A DNA stretch of 13,165 bases from an uncultured Atopobium sp. Lineage in GTDB: Bacteria; Actinomycetota; Coriobacteriia; Coriobacteriales; Atopobiaceae. Shown in pieces: positions 6,605 to 13,147 of this stretch. A program made the translations under genes and the position numbers. The notes under the pieces were generated by a model. The model did not search any database, was not told where the DNA came from, and saw only the letters and a program-made list of their open reading frames with translations. The stretch covers positions 1 through 13,165 of the forward strand of contig CAMPCT010000039.1 in NCBI GenBank assembly GCA_946647055.1. Reading direction: 5' to 3'. Every line of letters begins with the position of its first letter. The stretch's first letter is position 1.

Positions 6605-8850
6605 CAGATAGCTCCCGTCATCTTGAGCATGCGCAGCTCGCGCGTGAGCGTGCGTGCCAGCTCGGTGGCATCGCCGCCGCCGTTGTAGGTCAGGTTCACC
6701 GTGACCCCGCCGCCGCCCATGCGGCTCGCGAGGGCGTCCGCGTAGCGGTCGAGGTACGGCGCGTAGCTCGGCCACACGAACTCGCCGCCGCGCTCGCCCA
6801 CGCCGGCCAGAAGCGTCGGCTGGTCGATGTAGCCGCCGGTGCCGTACCAGTCCACCGAGAACGAGGGCGGGCTGCCCTTGCCGCCGATGCCCCACGGCGC
6901 GGAGCCGCCGCTCACGCTGAAGTGTGGCAGCGCGAAGTGCGGCAGGGTCAGGTTGACGCCGCGCACGACGGAGCTGATGGTCGAAATCGCGTTGCTGACG
7001 ATGGTCTTCGCCGTGTTGATGGGGCTGGTGATTGCCGTCTTGACGGCGTTGAAGATGGACGAGACGCGAGACCTGAGGCTGTTGAACCTGCTCACCGCGC
7101 CGCTCACGACGGAGCCGGCCACGTTCGTCACCGTCGACCGGATGGCGTTCCAGACGCTCGCCACGCCGCTCCTGAGGGCGCCCATGGCGCTCGTGACCTT
7201 CGACTTCAGCTCGTTCCACTTCTGCGGGACGACGGTCGCGATGGCGCCCACCAGCTCGGTCACCTTCGCCTTGATGGCCGTCCAGACCTCGACGACCTTG
7301 TTGCGGGCGTCCTCGTTGGTGGCGAGGAACCCCACGATGGCGGCCACGACGGCGGCGATGACGGTGACCGGCCCGCCCATGAGCGTGACCACCATGCCGA
7401 TGACGGCGGGCAGGCCGCTCACCATCGACAGGGCCGCGCCGAACGTCGTGATGAAGCCGCTGACGGCTCCGACGATGGTCGTGATGACGCCCACCAGCTT
7501 GACGGCGCCCATCGCCGCCGCGATGGCGGGGATGAGCGGGCCGAAGACGTCCACCACGGTCGCGATGACGTCCGCGAGCGTGCCCGCAGCCGTGACGATG
7601 CCGCCGAACGCGACGCCGAGGGTGGTCGCGATGGGGCCGGCGTTCTCGGAGATGAAGCCGCTCAGGTCGGAGAGCGCGCCCTTGGCGTGGATCATGGCGT
7701 CCTCGAAGACGGTGAGGTCGACGTTTGACGTGAGGGTCGAGAGGAACGTCCCCACGCTCGTCGCGAGGGTCCCCAGCGTCTCGCCGAAGCCCGCGCCGAA
7801 GCCCTCGCTCAGGCGCCCGAGGACGCCCGACAGCTCGCCCAGCGCGCCCTTGGCGGTGGCCACGGCGCGCTCGAAGCCGCTGGGGTCGAACTCGAGCGAG
7901 AACGCGCCGACGATGTCGGAGGGGATGGCGTCGACGACCATCTGGCCGAGCGTCTGGCCGATGACCGAGACGCGCTCCGCGCTGTTGCGGATTGCGTTGC
8001 CCAGCGACTCCACGAGGTTGGCCGCGGTGGCGGACATGTCGAACGTCTCGCCGCCGTCGCCGATGGCCGTGAGCATGTTGTCCCACGCGGCGCGGACGGT
8101 CGCGAAGGAGCCGGACAGCGTGTCGGCGCTCTCGTTGGCGGTGTTGCCGGTCAGGTTGAGGGCGTCCACGCCGTCGGCCAGCATGTCGGTGACGGCCTGC
8201 TGGTACTCGGCCACGGGGACGTCGGTGAGCTTCTCGTACTTGTCGGAGAGGTACCCTGCGCTCTGCGCCGCCTCGAGGAAGTCCCCCGACGTCTGCGGCA
8301 GGATGCCCGCGAACTGGTCGGCGATGCTCTGGTAGGAGCCTGCCGAGCGGGATATCATCTGGTACTTCTGGTTCAGCTCCTCGACGCTCTTGCCGGTGCC
8401 GCTGGCGTAGTCGCTGATGGCCTGCATGCCCTTGCGGGCGGTGTCGTAGCCCTTCTGGTCGCCCATCGTCTGCGCGAACGTGGCGCCGACCATGTTGATG
8501 GACTCGAGGTACTCGTTCGCGCTCATGTTGAGCTGGTCGTACGCGGCCTGCGCGTCGGCCTGGATCTTCGAGTAGTCTATCTCGTCGAAGATCTTCTGGG
8601 CGCCGCCCGCGAGCTGCTCGAAGTCCATGTAGTTGGTGAACGTCTTCGAGAGCTCCTCGCCGGCGCGGCTGCCGGCCTTTGTCACGACGTCGCTGATGAT
8701 GTTGCCCAGGGCGACGGCGCCGGCGCTGACCGAGCTGGCGAGCCCGCCGCTGATGGCGTCGCCCGCGCTCGCGCCCGCGCTGCGGGCCGCGCCGGAGTCA
8801 ACCCTCGGGACGACGTTGAGGTAGGCGTTGCCTACGCTGTCGGACGCCAT
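6604..8850 (-). CDS. Tail tape measure protein
   Basis: This 748-aa protein sets tail length and threads the tail tube. The ATG at 8850 is preceded by AAGGAGGTGACGCC, a near-ideal ribosome binding site. The N-terminus has the ASDSVGNAYLNVVPRVDSGA opening typical of these proteins. Residues about 60-300 are helical, with MDFEQLAGGAQKIF as in many tape measures. Residues about 403-510 form a long hydrophobic Ala/Val/Gly region that may act in membrane passage. Residues 512-630 are repeated amphipathic helices (KVVEVWTAIKAKV, WNAIRSTV). The C-terminus (GGYIDQPTLLAGVGERGGEF, residues 672-691) is the conserved end seen in Gram-positive phages. At roughly 1.5 angstroms per residue it would predict a tail of about 110 nm. 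No peptidase or lysozyme motif is visible. Confidence 0.95.
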   Translation of the reverse strand: MASDSVGNAYLNVVPRVDSGAARSAGASAGDAISGGLASSVSAGAVALGNIISDVVTKAGSRAGEELSKTFTNYMDFEQLAGGAQKIFDEIDYSKIQADAQAAYDQLNMSANEYLESINMVGATFAQTMGDQKGYDTARKGMQAISDYASGTGKSVEELNQKYQMISRSAGSYQSIADQFAGILPQTSGDFLEAAQSAGYLSDKYEKLTDVPVAEYQQAVTDMLADGVDALNLTGNTANESADTLSGSFATVRAAWDNMLTAIGDGGETFDMSATAANLVESLGNAIRNSAERVSVIGQTLGQMVVDAIPSDIVGAFSLEFDPSGFERAVATAKGALGELSGVLGRLSEGFGAGFGETLGTLATSVGTFLSTLTSNVDLTVFEDAMIHAKGALSDLSGFISENAGPIATTLGVAFGGIVTAAGTLADVIATVVDVFGPLIPAIAAAMGAVKLVGVITTIVGAVSGFITTFGAALSMVSGLPAVIGMVVTLMGGPVTVIAAVVAAIVGFLATNEDARNKVVEVWTAIKAKVTELVGAIATVVPQKWNELKSKVTSAMGALRSGVASVWNAIRSTVTNVAGSVVSGAVSRFNSLRSRVSSIFNAVKTAITSPINTAKTIVSNAISTISSVVRGVNLTLPHFALPHFSVSGGSAPWGIGGKGSPPSFSVDWYGTGGYIDQPTLLAGVGERGGEFVWPSYAPYLDRYADALASRMGGGGVTVNLTYNGGGDATELARTLTRELRMLKMTGAI
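7651..7887 (-). repeat. Internal degenerate repeat within the tape measure gene
   Basis: Tape-measure residues 322-344 (DPSGFERAVATAKGALGELS, 7887-7819) and 378-400 (DLTVFEDAMIHAKGALSDLS, 7719-7651) align without gaps, sharing the F-E-A-AKGAL-LSG pattern. The second copy begins 56 codons after the first. This looks like an old internal duplication of a helical unit. Divergence at the DNA level is considerable. Confidence 0.6.
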
Positions 8851-8854
8851 GGCG

Positions 8855-9510
8855 TCACCTCCTTGGCTTGGTGAGTTCCTGCATGAGCTCGTCGACGGGC
8901 ATGGCGCGCGCGTCGAGCGTCCTCGCCCTCTTGCCGCGCATCCACGACGGCCCGATCGGCGCCGGCCGCTGCCCGCGCCTCTTGGGGTCGCTCATGCCCC
9001 ACATGAGCGTGTGGAGTGCGTTGGCGACTGTGGCGAGCAGCGAGTCGGTGAGGGTCCACGCGGCGTCGGGGTCCTCCGCGCGCGCGACGCGGCAGTCCGG
9101 CGGCAGCTGCGCGAGGAGCGCCGCGACGTGGCGGGCGCTGTGCGCACCCGCCATCGCGTCGTCCAGGTCGATGCCGTAGTACTGCTGGAGGTCAGCGCGC
9201 AGCTCGTCCCCGTGCGCGCCCATCTCGCCGGCGAGCAGCCTCAGTTTTTTGGGACGACCGCGCCGACGATGGCGGCGAGCCTGCCGAGCACGACGTCGCG
9301 GTCCTCCTCCTTGCCGCCGCAGCGCTCGACCAGCTCGTCCTTGCTGAGGCCGGTGAGCAGCGTCAGGTAGCGGAAGACGGCGCCGACGCTCGCGACGCTC
9401 GGCGTGTCGCCAATCTGGCAGATGAGGTCGAACGCCTCCCACGAGTCGCGGGCGCGCTGGTCGACGTCGTAGGTCTGCCCGTCGACCTCGACGGTGATGT
9501 GCCCGGGCAT
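8855..9510 (-). CDS. Tail assembly chaperone fusion (GT-like), made by -1 frameshift
   Basis: The reading frame from 9244 down to 8855 has no convincing start of its own. It continues in the -1 frame from the short chaperone gene through the slippery site at 9250-9244. The fusion would be 218 aa: 89 residues of the G-like protein plus 129 more (starting LRLLAGEMGAHGDELRADLQ). The downstream part contains YYGIDLDDAM and MWGMSDPKRRGQRP, a pattern I associate with DUF5361-type proteins found between tube and tape-measure genes in actinobacterial prophages. By analogy with lambda gpGT it would bind the tape measure and recruit tube subunits, and be absent from the virion. The end lies 4 bases before the tape measure start, as expected. 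Frameshifting is inferred from sequence and synteny. Confidence 0.82.
9241..9253 (-). promoter_or_regulatory. Programmed -1 ribosomal frameshift site
   Basis: On the coding strand the zero frame reads GTC CCA AAA AAC TGA, so the canonical heptamer A AAA AAC (9250-9244) sits directly before the stop; an overlapping C CCA AAA lies at 9253-9247. A -1 slip bypasses the TGA and enters the frame ending at 8855. Downstream, 8 bases after the heptamer, lies the palindrome CTCGCCGGCGAG (9235-9224). Further on, a 7-bp stem (GCGCGCA/TGCGCGC, 9219-9213 with 9201-9195) has an 11-base loop, though its distance is longer than usual for a stimulator. Confidence 0.82.
9241..9510 (-). CDS. Tail assembly chaperone, short form (G-like)
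   Basis: This 89-aa protein starts at ATG 9510, 11 bases after the tube protein stop, with GGGGGTGG upstream, and ends ...VVPKN before TGA. The N-terminus (MPGHITVEVDGQTYDVDQRA) is a beta strand plus helix; residues 55-83 (LSKDELVERCGGKEEDRDVV) are helical and charged. The position between major tail protein and tape measure, the small size and the slippery run in the last codons are the defining features of G-like chaperones. It should be made in excess over the frameshifted fusion. I cannot assign it to a specific family by sequence alone. Confidence 0.85.
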   Translation of the reverse strand: MPGHITVEVDGQTYDVDQRARDSWEAFDLICQIGDTPSVASVGAVFRYLTLLTGLSKDELVERCGGKEEDRDVVLGRLAAIVGAVVPKN

Positions 9511-9521
9511 GCCACCACCCC

Positions 9522-10082
9522 CTAGGCCGTGAACGCCACGTACTCGCGCATCGTGACGCCGCCGGCGTCGGCGATGGCGTTGAACGTGAGCTGGCGGCCG
9601 TCGGCCTGCGTGCCGTCCATGGTGACCTCGCCGCGCTCGGTCAGCTGGAAGGTGCCGACGTAGCGCTTGACGATGCCGGCGCGCGGCGTGGTCTCGATGA
9701 CGATGGCCACCGGCTCGAGCGTGCCGCCGTGGTGGGAGATGGTCAGGTTGCCGGTGGTCTCGGCGACCGCGACCCTGTCGTCGCCCCACGTGAGCTTCGC
9801 CACGTCGGCGTTGCACTGGATGGGCGTGAAGCTGATGGACTCGGTGTACTCCGAGCGCACGTTGTAGACCTCGGCGCGGCCCTCCCAGGCGCGGATGGTC
9901 TCGGTGGAGCTGGACTCGGAAATCTGCACGCCCGCGTCGGACGTGAAGCCGAGGAGCGTGAACGCCTCGCCGAGCTGGGTGGTCGCGTCGGTGGGCAGCG
10001 TCGCGGTCTTGGGCGCGACGAAGATGGCGCCAGTGGCGCTGGCCGCGCCAATGGTGACCTGGGACTCGCTCATGGTTGCCAT
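9522..10082 (-). CDS. Major tail (tube) protein
   Basis: This 186-aa protein would polymerise into the tail tube. It is beta-rich throughout, with VTIGAASATGAIFVAPKTAT near the N-terminus, EVYNVRSEYTESISFTPIQC in the middle and the strand-rich end GRQLTFNAIADAGGVTMREY. The size fits the siphovirus tube family, and it is followed immediately by the frameshifting chaperone pair and the tape measure, the most conserved synteny in these phages. No C-terminal Ig-like extension is present. The start is ATG 10082 with AGGAGGAACCGCC upstream; an internal ATG at 10073 is less well placed. The 27-base gap before it contains the ribosome binding site but no obvious promoter. Confidence 0.88.
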   Translation of the reverse strand: MATMSESQVTIGAASATGAIFVAPKTATLPTDATTQLGEAFTLLGFTSDAGVQISESSSTETIRAWEGRAEVYNVRSEYTESISFTPIQCNADVAKLTWGDDRVAVAETTGNLTISHHGGTLEPVAIVIETTPRAGIVKRYVGTFQLTERGEVTMDGTQADGRQLTFNAIADAGGVTMREYVAFTA

Positions 10083-10109
10083 GGCGGTTCCTCCTGTCTC
10101 TTTTCTTGT

Positions 10110-10475
10110 TTAGATGGAGATCTGCGAGGTGACGTCCAGCGTCAGCTGGTAGCGCGGGCATCGCGTCATCTCGTCGTAGAAGCGGTACGGGCCGCTCTCG
10201 ACCGACACGCGGGCGATGCCGCGCGGCGGCGCCTCGAGCAGCACGACGCTGCGCAGGCCGTTGGCGAGAGCCTCGGCGCGCTCGTCGGTGGGCGCCCACG
10301 CCTGCAGCGTCATGGACGGGTGGTCCACCATGTCGGCGACCCCGCCGCCCTGCCGCTCCACGGTCACGAACTCCGCGGGCGCGTCGGGCGCGTCGGACGG
10401 CACCAGCGAGGACGCCTCGTAGCCCATGGCGCGGAGCCATGCCACGATTGCCTCGGTGGCTGAGAAGACGGCCAT
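10110..10475 (-). CDS. Tail terminator / tail completion protein
   Basis: This 121-aa protein sits immediately before the tube protein, the position of gpU-like tail terminators that cap the growing tail and join it to the head. The composition fits: an N-terminal helix (ATEAIVAWLRAMGYEASSLV), a beta strand FVTVERQGGG, a central strand SMTLQAWAPTDERAEALANG typical of this fold, then strands RVSVESGPYRFYD and RYQLTLDVTSQI. The start is ATG 10475 with GAGGGGG upstream and a 2-base gap from the previous stop. The role rests on fold pattern and synteny rather than a clear family hit. Confidence 0.75.
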   Translation of the reverse strand: MAVFSATEAIVAWLRAMGYEASSLVPSDAPDAPAEFVTVERQGGGVADMVDHPSMTLQAWAPTDERAEALANGLRSVVLLEAPPRGIARVSVESGPYRFYDEMTRCPRYQLTLDVTSQISI

Positions 10476-10477
10476 GC

Positions 10478-10792
10478 CTACCCCCTCGCCTTGAGTAGCG
10501 TGTTGTTCTTGTGGTTGTCGAGCATCCCCGCGTAGTTGGCGGGGTGGACGATGCCGACCCAGCCGCTGCGCCCGCGCGTCACGTCCCCGACGTACGCGGC
10601 CTGCGTGCCGCCGACGGGCGGCGACTGGTGGTTGAGCCGCTTGGTGCGGAAGCCCGAGCCGATGGCGTTGGCCGCGCGCACGATGGCCTGCGTCCTGATG
10701 CCGAGCGGGATTGACAGCCCCTCGGACTCGCGGGCCACGCGGGCGAGCGCCTCGAGGTCGAGCCTCACGTCGACGCTGACCCCACTAGCCAT
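10478..10792 (-). CDS. Neck protein, HK97 gp10-like
   Basis: This 104-aa protein begins MASGVSVDVRLDLEALARVA at ATG 10792. This start has GGAGGC upstream and overlaps the preceding gene by 8 bases; a longer in-frame GTG-type extension is Arg-rich and lies wholly in the previous gene, so I rejected it. The body (GIRTQAIVRAANAIGSGFRT, HQSPPVGGTQAAYVGDVTRG, GWVGIVHPANYAGMLDNHKN) has the charged N-terminal helix plus Gly-rich beta layout of gp10-type minor head-tail proteins, but is shorter than most of them. Position three of four among the neck genes supports this. The exact role in head-tail joining is inferred. Confidence 0.65.
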   Translation of the reverse strand: MASGVSVDVRLDLEALARVARESEGLSIPLGIRTQAIVRAANAIGSGFRTKRLNHQSPPVGGTQAAYVGDVTRGRSGWVGIVHPANYAGMLDNHKNNTLLKARG

Positions 10793-11129
10793 GGGACGCC
10801 TCCACGTCCACGGGCATGTGCCACGGCGTCGGCGTGTTCGCATCCATGTACGGGAGCGGGTCGCCGACGACGCGGTAGGTCCCCGCCCACGGCGCGGGCA
10901 GCTCCACGCTGCAGCCGCGCAGGCTGGACGAGTAGGACCTCGGGAAGTGGAGCGTGAGCGCGCGCGTGGCGCCGTCGCGGCGTGCGGCCTCCATGCCCTG
11001 CGTGGACGGTGCGCCCACGAGGACGTTGCCGACGGACTCGCGCTCCGGCTCGCCGTGCGACGGGTTGCCGAGCCTGTCGGTGCCGTTGACGGTGGGGCGC
11101 AGCACCGTCACGGTGACGCCCCTAATCAT
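10785..11129 (-). CDS. Head closure / stopper-like connector protein
   Basis: This 114-aa protein begins MIRGVTVTVLRPTVNGTDRL and ends DANTPTPWHMPVDVEASHG. The N-terminal strand (VTVLRP), a Gly-rich middle and the ALTLHFPRSYSSSLRGCSVE strand with YRVVGDPLPYMDANTPTPWH fit the small beta-barrel head-closure proteins that plug the connector before tail attachment. It overlaps its upstream neighbour by 8 bases and its downstream neighbour by 8 bases, typical of coupled neck genes. Only a weak GGCGGG precedes ATG 11129, so translation probably depends on coupling. The stopper role is from fold pattern and gene order. Confidence 0.7.
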   Translation of the reverse strand: MIRGVTVTVLRPTVNGTDRLGNPSHGEPERESVGNVLVGAPSTQGMEAARRDGATRALTLHFPRSYSSSLRGCSVELPAPWAGTYRVVGDPLPYMDANTPTPWHMPVDVEASHG

Positions 11130-11511
11130 CTCGGCCCGCCAGCGCGCCGAAGCCGATGCGCGCGCCCGCGATGCCCAGCAGCAGCCTCTCCTCGTCCCCG
11201 ACCTTCGGCGTGCCGTAGGTGCGCGCGAGGGTGTACTGCTGCGTGTACGGGCCTGCCGTGACGCTCACCTGCGTGGCGCCCACGGGGATGTCGGACGCGC
11301 CCTCGTCGGGCATGACGCGCTTGGCCATGGAGCGGCAGGCGCGCATCAGCCGGTCGGCGAACTCGTCGGAGGGGTCCGCGTAGTCGACGTGCCTGCGGGA
11401 CAGTTCGATGTTGATTGCCACGGTGCAGTCGTCGAGGCACTCCTGCAGCATCCCAACGTCCGAGACGGCGCCGTAGCGCGCCTCGTACTGGTCGACGGTC
11501 GCGTAACTCAC
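11122..11511 (-). CDS. Head-tail connector, Gp19/Gp15/Gp42-type
   Basis: This 129-aa protein is an adaptor that docks below the portal. It has the characteristic order of the Gp19/Gp15/Gp42 family (PF09355): an N-terminal helical segment (YATVDQYEARYGAVSD, residues 3-18), a DPSDEFADRLMRACRSMAKRV helix, then VSVTAGPYTQQYTLARTYGT and a short C-terminal DEERLLLGIAG helix. The GTG at 11511 has AAGGAGGT eight bases upstream and gives an N-terminus matching the family; the earlier in-frame GTG at 11532 would only add MTKEVVG, which is encoded by the ribosome binding site itself. It sits 17 bases after the 50-aa gene. Confidence 0.82.
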   Translation of the reverse strand: MSYATVDQYEARYGAVSDVGMLQECLDDCTVAINIELSRRHVDYADPSDEFADRLMRACRSMAKRVMPDEGASDIPVGATQVSVTAGPYTQQYTLARTYGTPKVGDEERLLLGIAGARIGFGALAGRDD

Positions 11512-11528
11512 GCCGACCACCTCCTTCG

Positions 11529-11681
11529 TCACTCGCCCTTCGCGGGCTTCCTGCGTGTCGTGCGCCGCTTGGGCGCGGGCTTGGGCTGCTCCGCGCGGAC
11601 GTAGCCGAGCGTCAGAAGACGCTCGACCTGTTCCTCACGGACGCATACCTCCACGCCGTTCGGCGAAGTCAGCGCGACCAT
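11529..11681 (-). CDS. 50-aa basic-tailed protein between capsid and connector genes
   Basis: This frame starts at ATG 11681, 2 bases after the capsid stop, and ends in TGA at 11531-11529. Residues 1-29 (MVALTSPNGVEVCVREEQVE, then RLLTLGYVR) form a strand plus helix, and the last 20 residues are Pro/Lys/Arg-rich (PKPAPKRRTTRRKPAKGE). Small proteins with this V-x-V...E-x-V-E-R-L-L-x-x-G-Y layout and a basic tail are common directly after major capsid genes in Gram-positive phages, and I think of DUF7302-like proteins. The basic tail could contact DNA or the capsid interior. It has no clear Shine-Dalgarno and probably relies on coupling from the capsid gene. Confidence 0.65.
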   Translation of the reverse strand: MVALTSPNGVEVCVREEQVERLLTLGYVRAEQPKPAPKRRTTRRKPAKGE

Positions 11682-11683
11682 GG

Positions 11684-12565
11684 CTAGGCCGTCAGGCGGA
11701 CGAAGGTGTTGACGTCGCGGACCATGACGGCAACGCGCATCTCGAAGCGCACGGCGAACATGTTGTTCTGCCAGAGGTTCAGCGTGATGGTCTCGCCGCC
11801 GTCGGTGTAGGAGAGCGTCGCCTGGTCGGAGATGGAGCCGGTGATCTGCTTGACGATGCCGTAGGAGATGTTGGAGAAGTCACCGGCGAGGCCGAGCGTG
11901 GCGGGGCTGCCGGCGGCGTAGACGCCCTTGGCGACCTGCACGGTGGCACCGAGGATGGGGTTGATGGTGCCCGACTCGGAGCCGACGGTGAAGAGCGGAT
12001 GGCCGTTGCCGTCCTGAGCGCCAAGAACCTTGGAGCGGCCCTGCGGGGCGAGCGCGATGCCGTTCATGATGCCGTCGGCGTTGCCGATAAGCTCGTCAGC
12101 TGCGACGAACTGGTCGTAGAGGGTCTTGCCGCTGGCGGGAGTCATGGAGACGGCCTGGGCGGTGCCCAGCACGTCGAAGTTGGTGCCTGGGGCGGTGGTG
12201 CCCACGACGGTGCTGTCAATCTTGGGGCCAAAGAGCTTCGGCAGGCGGTTGACGCACTCGTTGTAGAGGGCGGGCTTGTCCTCGCGGAACTCCTCGGAGA
12301 ACGGGACGATGATGGCGAGCTTGTACGGCTCGACCTCCTTGGTGCCAAACGAGAACTTGCCGACGGGCTTGGTCTCGGTCTCGCCGACCCACTCGGGGAC
12401 GGGGTCACCAGTGATGGTCTGGTACTTCTTGCCGTTGCCAGCAATCTCCATGGGCTGGGCGAGCTGCATGATGGCGGACTCGCTGATGGCCTTGGTGATG
12501 ATCTCGTTGGAAATCTCGGGGTCGAAGATGACGTTGGTGGTCTTGGTGGAGATGTCGATAGCCAT
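11684..12565 (-). CDS. Major capsid protein, HK97 fold
   Basis: This 293-aa protein forms the capsid shell. It starts MAIDISTKTTNVIFDPEISN after AGGAAAGGAG; a longer frame to 12613 is basic and overlaps the scaffold gene, so I rejected it. Features of the HK97 fold (PF05065): an N-terminal arm and helix, an extended loop with KKYQTITGDPVPEWVGETET (47-66), KLAIIVPFSEEFREDKPALY in the spine-helix region (82-101), and the C-terminal P-domain strand FAVRFEMRVAVMVRDVNTFV. It lacks the long N-terminal delta domain, which fits the separate scaffold gene just upstream. No prohead protease gene lies in the window. Composition is slightly less GC-biased and more Ile/Lys/Asn-rich than its neighbours. 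Confidence 0.95.
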   Translation of the reverse strand: MAIDISTKTTNVIFDPEISNEIITKAISESAIMQLAQPMEIAGNGKKYQTITGDPVPEWVGETETKPVGKFSFGTKEVEPYKLAIIVPFSEEFREDKPALYNECVNRLPKLFGPKIDSTVVGTTAPGTNFDVLGTAQAVSMTPASGKTLYDQFVAADELIGNADGIMNGIALAPQGRSKVLGAQDGNGHPLFTVGSESGTINPILGATVQVAKGVYAAGSPATLGLAGDFSNISYGIVKQITGSISDQATLSYTDGGETITLNLWQNNMFAVRFEMRVAVMVRDVNTFVRLTA

Positions 12566-12578
12566 GGTGGCTCCTTTC

Positions 12579-13034
12579 CTAGCCGAACAGCGCCTCGGCG
12601 AAGCGGTCGGCATTGGTCTTCTTGACGGTGGCGCGCTGGCCCCCGTCGTCGGTGCGGGTGGGGTGCACGGGCATGAGCTTCAGCAGCCGCTTGGCCTGCG
12701 CCAGAAGCTCGTCGGCGTCGCTGCCGTTGAGCATCTGCGCGACCTCGAGCGGGATTCCCGCCCCCTCGGCCGCGGTGGCCACGTCGGCGCGGCGCTGCGC
12801 GTCGGCCCTGAGCTGTGCCAGCTCGGCCTCGGCCTTCTGGGCGCGCTCGGTGGCCTCGGACAGCTGCGAGCCGTCCACGTACCCCTCGTACTGCTTGCGC
12901 ACCTTCGTGCGGGCCTCGCCAACAAGCTTGTTGACCTCGTCCTGCGTGAACGTGCGCTGCTCAGACTGCGCAGCTGCTGCAGTCTGGGCGTCGGTGGTGC
13001 CCTCAGGCGTCGCCTGAGTCGTCTCGTCGGCCAT
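12579..13034 (-). CDS. Capsid scaffold protein (DUF4355-type)
   Basis: This 151-aa protein would template procapsid assembly and then leave. It has a disordered Thr/Ala/Gln-rich N-terminus (1-27), then FTQDEVNKLVGEARTKVRKQ (29-48), a coiled-coil at about residues 57-90 (SEATERAQKAEAELAQLRAD) and a basic C-terminus (VKKTNADRFAEALFG) that would contact the capsid protein. This order, and the position directly before the major capsid gene, match the DUF4355 (PF14265) scaffolds of Gram-positive phages. ATG 13034 is preceded by AAAGGAGG. It appears to be the first gene of the transcription unit after the terminator upstream. Confidence 0.88.
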   Translation of the reverse strand: MADETTQATPEGTTDAQTAAAAQSEQRTFTQDEVNKLVGEARTKVRKQYEGYVDGSQLSEATERAQKAEAELAQLRADAQRRADVATAAEGAGIPLEVAQMLNGSDADELLAQAKRLLKLMPVHPTRTDDGGQRATVKKTNADRFAEALFG

Positions 13035-13069
13035 GGCTGGCCTCCTTTCCCCGCCCCAGCGGGTGTCGG

Positions 13070-13099
13070 CGTGGCGATTGACCGCTCGCCACGGTGGCG
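13070..13099 (-). promoter_or_regulatory. Leader inverted repeats before the scaffold gene (possible alternative hairpins)
   Basis: Read on the minus strand, three related arms follow each other: CGCCAC (13099-13094), CGTGGCGA (13093-13086) and TCGCCACG (13077-13070). Arms 2 and 3 form a perfect 8-bp stem with an 8-base loop; arms 1 and 2 can instead form a 5-bp stem with a 3-base loop. The two are mutually exclusive. They lie between an intrinsic terminator and the scaffold start. I see no clear -35/-10 promoter in this stretch. It could be an operator, a translational control element or chance in GC-rich DNA. Confidence 0.4.
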
Positions 13100-13108
13100 T
13101 GAGATATG

Positions 13109-13130
13109 AAAAAGGCCCCTTTCGGGGCCA
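13109..13130 (-). terminator. Intrinsic (rho-independent) terminator
   Basis: On the minus strand the sequence reads GGCCCC, GAAA, GGGGCC, then TTTTT. This is a perfect 6-bp GC stem (13129-13124 with 19-14), a stable GAAA tetraloop and a U tract, a textbook intrinsic terminator for leftward transcription. The reverse orientation has only a short A-run on the far side, so it acts on one strand. It ends the upstream unit before the scaffold gene, so the structural genes need read-through, antitermination or their own promoter. Confidence 0.85.
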
Positions 13131-13147
13131 GTTCCATCAGGTAGGCG

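Noticed and set aside
3668..6688. A 1006-codon open frame on the plus strand opposite the hub and multi-domain tail genes
   Set aside because: It is very rich in Arg, His, Gly, Val and Ala with no domain pattern, as expected from the antisense of GC-rich coding DNA; the minus-strand genes fully explain the region.
3836..8086. Extension of the 922-aa tail protein upstream to 8086 (1416 codons)
   Set aside because: The extra part overlaps the tape measure in another frame, is Arg/His/Gly-rich low-complexity sequence, and the ATG at 6604 overlaps the tape measure stop in a normal coupled arrangement.
6839..8335. 498-codon plus-strand frame opposite the tape measure
   Set aside because: Met/Thr/Ala/Pro-rich antisense shadow with no recognisable motif and no ribosome binding site of note.
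12276..13109. 277-codon plus-strand frame opposite scaffold and capsid genes
   Set aside because: Antisense shadow of two confidently assigned genes, with no domain signature.
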